Part shown: piece after piece, positions 32,724 to 36,159 of the stretch
Layout of the letters: each line of letters begins with the position of its first letter
How positions within the stretch are numbered: position 1 is the stretch's first letter
NCBI GenBank assembly: GCA_039933015.1
Contig: JBDTOX010000028.1
Coordinates: 1 to 36,159 of the forward strand
Reading direction: 5' to 3'
Origin: JBDTOX01 sp039933015
GTDB taxonomy: Bacteria; Pseudomonadota; Gammaproteobacteria; Burkholderiales; Methylophilaceae
Length of the DNA: 36,159 bases
Translations under genes and position numbers: made by a program
The notes under the pieces: model-generated
Told to the model about the DNA's origin: nothing
Databases searched by the model: none
Seen by the model: only the letters and a program-made list of their open reading frames with translations

Positions 32724-33896
32724 ATGAGTAGCCAAGACCACGCCAACAATCCCTACGACGACCCCCAGCGCCACACCTTGGCCAACCGGTGCACCTGGGT
32801 CAGTGTGGTAGTGAATATCTTACTGACACTGGTGCAGATTGTGACTGGTTTCTTCGCTCATTCCCAGAGTTTGATCGCGGATGGCATGCATACGCTGTCT
32901 GATCTAGTATGCGATTTTCTGGTGCTGGTGGCGAGCCATCACAGCAAGGATCCTGCCGATGCACGCCATCCTTATGGCCACGGTCGGATAGAGACAGCGG
33001 TTTCGTTGTCATTGGGTGCAATCCTTGCGGCCACTGGCGCTGGCATTATTGTGGCTGCTGCGATGAAGCTACAGAACATTGAAAACCTCACCCCCGTGGC
33101 CCCTCTGGCGCTATGGGTGGCCGTCATCGCGCTCATTGCCAAGGAAGGATTATTCCGCTACATGCTGCGTGTGGGTGAGCGGCTGCGTTCCCCCATGCTC
33201 ATTGCCAATGCCTGGCATGCGCGTTCGGATGCCGCTTCGTCGCTGGTGGTGGCGGTGGGTATCGGCGGCAACCTGTTGGGTTTCGTGTTTGCCGACGCGG
33301 TAGCTGCGATCGTAGTCGGCTTCATGATCGTGCGCATGGGCGTCGTATTTGCCTGGGATGCCTTTCAGGAACTTATTGATGCCGGACTGTCGATCGAGGA
33401 AGTGGACAGCATCCGTCAAACCTTGATTGACACGCCGGGAGTAAAAAGCCTGCACGAACTGCGCACCCGCCGCATGGCACACCGCGCATTGGCGGATGCG
33501 CATATTCTGGTCGACCCGCGTATCAGCGTGTCGGAAGGACACAGCATTGCGGAACGCGCACGGGGACGCGTGCTGAAAAACCATCCGGAGGTAGCCGATG
33601 TACTAGTGCATGTCGATCCTGAAGATGATCTTAACCACGATAGCAATGCCCGGCGGATGCCGGAGCGCGAAAGCTTGCTGATGCATCTGGCGCCGCTACT
33701 CGATGGCCTGCCGGAATCACAGCGGGTAGTATTCCATTACATTGGCGGCAAAGTCGAGGCTGAAGTCTATTTGCCGCACTACTTTTTCGAGCACGGAACC
33801 GCGTTGCTCGAAGCTGAAACCAAAATAGCCAAGCGGCTGGCGAATAACCAGTACTTCAGTGCAGTGTCTCTCCACTGTCTAGTGGTGCCCAAGTAA
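32724..33896 (+). CDS. Cation diffusion facilitator (CDF) metal transporter
   Basis: A 390-residue CDF exporter with six membrane helices (about 25-215). The metal site is seen in helix 2 (IADGMHTLSD, H56 and D60 with D53 nearby) and helix 5 (NAWHARSDA, H and D). A cytoplasmic ferredoxin-like domain follows (about 225-310). A further C-terminal stretch of about 80 residues is longer than in FieF (300 residues) and may be a second regulatory module. It likely exports Zn, Fe or Mn by proton antiport. It is monocistronic. Confidence 0.92.
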   Translation: MSSQDHANNPYDDPQRHTLANRCTWVSVVVNILLTLVQIVTGFFAHSQSLIADGMHTLSDLVCDFLVLVASHHSKDPADARHPYGHGRIETAVSLSLGAILAATGAGIIVAAAMKLQNIENLTPVAPLALWVAVIALIAKEGLFRYMLRVGERLRSPMLIANAWHARSDAASSLVVAVGIGGNLLGFVFADAVAAIVVGFMIVRMGVVFAWDAFQELIDAGLSIEEVDSIRQTLIDTPGVKSLHELRTRRMAHRALADAHILVDPRISVSEGHSIAERARGRVLKNHPEVADVLVHVDPEDDLNHDSNARRMPERESLLMHLAPLLDGLPESQRVVFHYIGGKVEAEVYLPHYFFEHGTALLEAETKIAKRLANNQYFSAVSLHCLVVPK

Positions 33897-34133
33897 TAGC
33901 AATTTTTTAATCTCGCCGCTGATGGGCGCGCGGTGTATGTGCTCCAGAAATGTTTTACAGAAAAGCTGATTGGTGGCGTCGGGAAAGTAGCGTTTTCAAA
34001 TTTGCGCTGCATTGTATGTTCTACAGCAACGGGGCAGGTAGACGGCAGTCGTTGGAGATTATGTTGAGCGCATTTCTGGATGTTCTATTGAGGATGCAAC
34101 TGTTGTAGCTACCAATCAGCTACGGCAGGGCTA

Positions 34134-34168
34134 GAAATAAAAAATGCCGAACCCTTAGGAACGGCATT
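34134..34168 (-). terminator. Terminator of tRNA-Pro
   Basis: On minus, AATGCCG (34149-34143 as the downstream arm's partner) and CGGCATT form a seven-base stem closed by TTCCTAAGGGTT, then TTTTTATTT. It begins about six bases after the CCA end of tRNA-Pro. Confidence 0.75.
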
Positions 34169-34173
34169 ATTAT

Positions 34174-34250
34174 TGGTCGGGACGGCAAGATTTGAACTTG
34201 CGACCCCTTGCACCCCATGCAAGTACGCTACCAGGCTGCGCTACGCCCCG
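34174..34250 (-). tRNA. tRNA-Pro (anticodon GGG)
   Basis: A complete 77-base cloverleaf with encoded CCA. The acceptor is CGGGGCG with CGTCCCG (one G-T pair), discriminator A. The D arm has AGCCTGGTAGC, and the anticodon stem CTTGC-ATGGGGT-GCAAG gives GGG. The T arm is GCAAG-TTCAAAT-CTTGC. It transcribes toward the CDF gene and has its own promoter and terminator. A 3' copy of it lies at 28626-28670. Confidence 0.97.
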
Positions 34251-34285
34251 AACCGTTGCTGCGCTTAGTTTGCAGCAAGCTGGCA

Positions 34286-34315
34286 ATTATAACGGAAAAG
34301 CGTAGTATGGGACAA
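34286..34315 (-). promoter_or_regulatory. Promoter of tRNA-Pro
   Basis: On the minus strand TTGTCC (34310-34315) and TATAAT (34286-34291) with an 18-base spacer, 35 bases before the mature tRNA. Confidence 0.75.
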
Positions 34316-34333
34316 ACAGGAAAGCTGAAATTA

Positions 34334-34747
34334 TTACTGTTTTACGTTGAGCAGGCTCAGGACTTGACGAAGTTCGCTACGTAAAGCGTCGACATCAAAA
34401 TCCGCGAATGCTGAATCACGCGTCTGAGCGGGCTGGTCAGGTTGCGCAGATCCCTCGACAACCTCATTTTTGACATTATGGTGCTCATCAAGACGATTGC
34501 GCGCGCCGCTGATGGTAAAACCTTGTTCGTAGAGTAATTCGCGGATACGGCGAATCAGCAGTACTTCATGATGCTGATAGTAGCGTCGGTTGCCGCGGCG
34601 CTTGACCGGCTTGAGCTGGGTGAACTCCTGCTCCCAATAGCGCAGCACATGCGGCTTTACCCCACACAGCTCACTGACTTCACCAATTGTGAAATAGCGC
34701 TTGGCGGGGATAGGGGGTAGCTGAACCTTAGCTGCCGACTCCAGCAT
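34334..34747 (-). CDS. MerR-family regulator next to ihfA
   Basis: A 137-residue MerR-type protein. The helix-turn-helix (YFTIGEVSELCGVKPHVLRYWEQEF, about 18-42) and wing (KRRGNRRYYQHHEV) are clear. The C-terminal part is short and acidic and shows no cysteine metal site. This is the MerR gene usually found after ihfA in proteobacteria; its effector is unknown. It overlaps the ihfA 3' end by 20 bases. Confidence 0.92.
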   Translation of the reverse strand: MLESAAKVQLPPIPAKRYFTIGEVSELCGVKPHVLRYWEQEFTQLKPVKRRGNRRYYQHHEVLLIRRIRELLYEQGFTISGARNRLDEHHNVKNEVVEGSAQPDQPAQTRDSAFADFDVDALRSELRQVLSLLNVKQ

Positions 34748-35030
34748 ACGCCTCCTCTACCTTGCTTTTAAGCTTTTGGCTTGCATGGAAGGTTACAACC
34801 CGTCGTGCAGTAATTGGTATTTCTTCACCGGTTTTAGGGTTACGTCCTGGACGTTCAGATTTTTGACGTAATTCAAAATTGCCAAAGCTTGAAAGTTTTA
34901 CACTATCGCCCGCTTCAAGTGCCGTACGAATCTCTTCAAAAAACGCCTCAACCATATCTTTGGCCTCACGTTTGTTTAAACCCACTTGCTCAAACAACAA
35001 GTCGGCTAAATCAGCTTTAGTTAGTGTCAT
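34728..35030 (-). CDS. ihfA: Integration host factor alpha subunit
   Basis: A 100-residue HU/IHF-type DNA-bending protein of exact IHF-alpha length. The typical TKADLADLLFEQVGLNKREAK start, SVKLSSFGNFELR and the DNA-intercalating arm RPGRNPKTGEEIPI are present. The ATG at 35030 is preferred over a longer in-frame start at 35081, because it gives the family N-terminus and follows an AAGGGA. It lies 20 bases after pheT, the usual pheST-ihfA order. Confidence 0.95.
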   Translation of the reverse strand: MTLTKADLADLLFEQVGLNKREAKDMVEAFFEEIRTALEAGDSVKLSSFGNFELRQKSERPGRNPKTGEEIPITARRVVTFHASQKLKSKVEEAYAGVGS

Positions 35031-35050
35031 GCCATCCCTTGACTTCGTAC

Positions 35051-36159
35051 TTAAGTTCTTAATTCTGCGCCATGCTGGCACACTATCAATTCCAGCAGTT
35101 TTGCCACTGCCGCATCGGCTTCTAGGTCCGTTAAAGTTTTTTGAGTATCTTGCATAAGCACCAGAAATGCAAGGCTTTTTTTGTTTTCCGCGATGCCTTT
35201 TCCTCGATAAACATCGAACAATGCAACCTCATTTACCAGTGGAATTTTTGCCCCAAGCATGGTATCCAGAATTGCCTGGACAGGTATTTTTTCATCGACA
35301 ATTACAGCCAGATCACGGCGTGCTGGCGGGAATTTTGCCACTTCTGCATATTGCGGCAACGCGCGCTTGAGTAAAGGCTCTGCGTCCAATTCAAACAAAA
35401 TCGTACCGCGCGGCAGCTGGTAATGCTGCTGCCATTTAGGATGCAGCTTGCCTAGCCAGCCGATAGCTTTGCCATCGAGCGTCACCTGGGCCGACTGGCC
35501 TGGATGTAGCGCCGGGTGATGCCCTACGGCAAACTGAGCGCGGCCATTCGTGAGCAAATTCACTTCAGCCTTAATATCAAAGAAATCCACCTCACGTGCG
35601 GCTTGCGCCCACTGCTCGGGGGCGACATCGCCATACGCAAGCCCGGAAATGCGTGTGGTCTCGCTATAGCCAGCCGCACTCCTGGAATAAGCGGCGCCTA
35701 TTTCAAACAGACGCACATGCTCCTGTTTGCGGTTGAGGTTATAAATCAGCGTATCCAGCAAACCACCCCAGAGGCCGGAGCGCATGACACTCATATTGCT
35801 GGCTATAGGATTCTTCAACGGAATGGGGTCTGCGTTGCCTAGCAGGTCGCGTTCCCAGCTTTCGTCTACAAAGCTGTAGCTGACAATTTCCTGATAGCCA
35901 TTCGCCGCGAGGATATCGCTCAGCCATGCGCGGTTCAATTTTGTCTCAGCAGCCGGCAACATGTTTAGGTCGGCGTGTGGTGCAGTGGCCGGGATATTGT
36001 CGTAGCCATGCAGGCGTGCAATTTCTTCGATCAAATCCTCTTCGATGCTGATATCAAAACGATAGCTAGGTGGTGTCACGTCAAAAACGCCATCCGTTTG
36101 CTTATATTTGAAGCCAAGCTGATCGAACAGCTTGGCCACGTCAGCTTCAGGCAACGGAA
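35051..36159 (-). CDS. pheT: Phenylalanyl-tRNA synthetase beta subunit, C-terminal part (cut by window edge)
   Basis: The last ~369 residues of PheT. The visible part starts in the B5 domain (DVTPPSYRFDISIEEDLIEEIARLHGYDNIP), continues with the catalytic-like core (RSGLWGGLLDTLIYNLNRKQEHVRLFEIG) and ends with the anticodon-binding FDX-ACB domain (FPPARRDLAVIVDEKIP to the end). The N-terminal tRNA-binding and B3/B4 editing domains lie beyond the right edge. It is followed on the same strand by ihfA and the merR-type gene. Confidence 0.95.
   Translation of the reverse strand, partial: PLPEADVAKLFDQLGFKYKQTDGVFDVTPPSYRFDISIEEDLIEEIARLHGYDNIPATAPHADLNMLPAAETKLNRAWLSDILAANGYQEIVSYSFVDESWERDLLGNADPIPLKNPIASNMSVMRSGLWGGLLDTLIYNLNRKQEHVRLFEIGAAYSRSAAGYSETTRISGLAYGDVAPEQWAQAAREVDFFDIKAEVNLLTNGRAQFAVGHHPALHPGQSAQVTLDGKAIGWLGKLHPKWQQHYQLPRGTILFELDAEPLLKRALPQYAEVAKFPPARRDLAVIVDEKIPVQAILDTMLGAKIPLVNEVALFDVYRGKGIAENKKSLAFLVLMQDTQKTLTDLEADAAVAKLLELIVCQHGAELRT

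Noticed and set aside
1..36159. CRISPR arrays, insertion sequences, toxin-antitoxin pairs or phage genes
   Set aside because: Read through on both strands; no regularly spaced repeats, transposase motifs or phage structural genes were seen.

Overview
The window looks like a chromosomal segment of a betaproteobacterium. The gene orders glyA-nrdR-ribD and pheT-ihfA-merR, a fused class I fumarase of about 507 residues and IscX point that way. The Nitrosomonadales are my best guess, but that is inference. Most genes are GC-rich and tightly packed. I saw no transposase, integrase, CRISPR array or rRNA.

Layout. (1) 1-2437, minus strand: glyA, nrdR and ribD (cut by the left edge). (2) 2832-7588, plus strand: class I fumarase, iscX, a YheT-type hydrolase with a small in-frame tandem repeat, a phosphomannomutase/phosphoglucomutase and a membrane-anchored retropepsin-like protease. 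(3) 7880-13692: a secreted EF-hand protein, pgm, tRNA-Lys(CTT) with a near-consensus promoter, an unknown membrane protein, a Tim44-domain protein, a zinc-ribbon protein and a HAD phosphatase. (4) 13793-25057, plus strand, and 25080-27697, minus strand: two convergent operons that form an aryl polyene (xanthomonadin-like) pigment locus. (5) 27903-28539: a LexA-like self-cleaving repressor with a 41-bp perfect palindrome over its promoter. (6) 28626-34250: a truncated tRNA-Pro copy, an electron-transfer operon (cytochrome b, SHP-type cytochrome, diheme cytochrome c) with its own two-component system, a cation diffusion facilitator and an intact tRNA-Pro(GGG). (7) 34334-36159, minus strand: merR-type regulator, ihfA and the 3' part of pheT.

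How the pigment locus should work (inference from families). A chorismatase (26651-27697) makes hydroxybenzoate from chorismate. An AMP-ligase (14761-16101) loads it on the acyl carrier protein (13793-14083). A ketosynthase (21878-23071) with a half-length partner (23071-23871), a ketoreductase (24338-25057) and two hot-dog dehydratases (16098-16418 and 23865-24341) build the polyene. An HtrB-like acyltransferase, a PlsC-like acyltransferase and a GT2 glycosyltransferase attach it to a lipid or sugar. A LolA-like carrier and an MMPL/RND pump move it to the outer membrane. An alpha/beta hydrolase and a polysaccharide deacetylase are built into the same operon by start/stop overlaps.

The most interesting signals are: the self-contained chorismatase-fed aryl polyene locus with a reduced PKS core; the double-arm operator of the LexA-like repressor; the 3' tRNA-Pro remnant that pairs with the intact tRNA-Pro 5.5 kb away, as in a decayed integration site; and a PmrA/QseB-type direct repeat upstream of the cytochrome operon that encodes an OmpR/QseB-type regulator.
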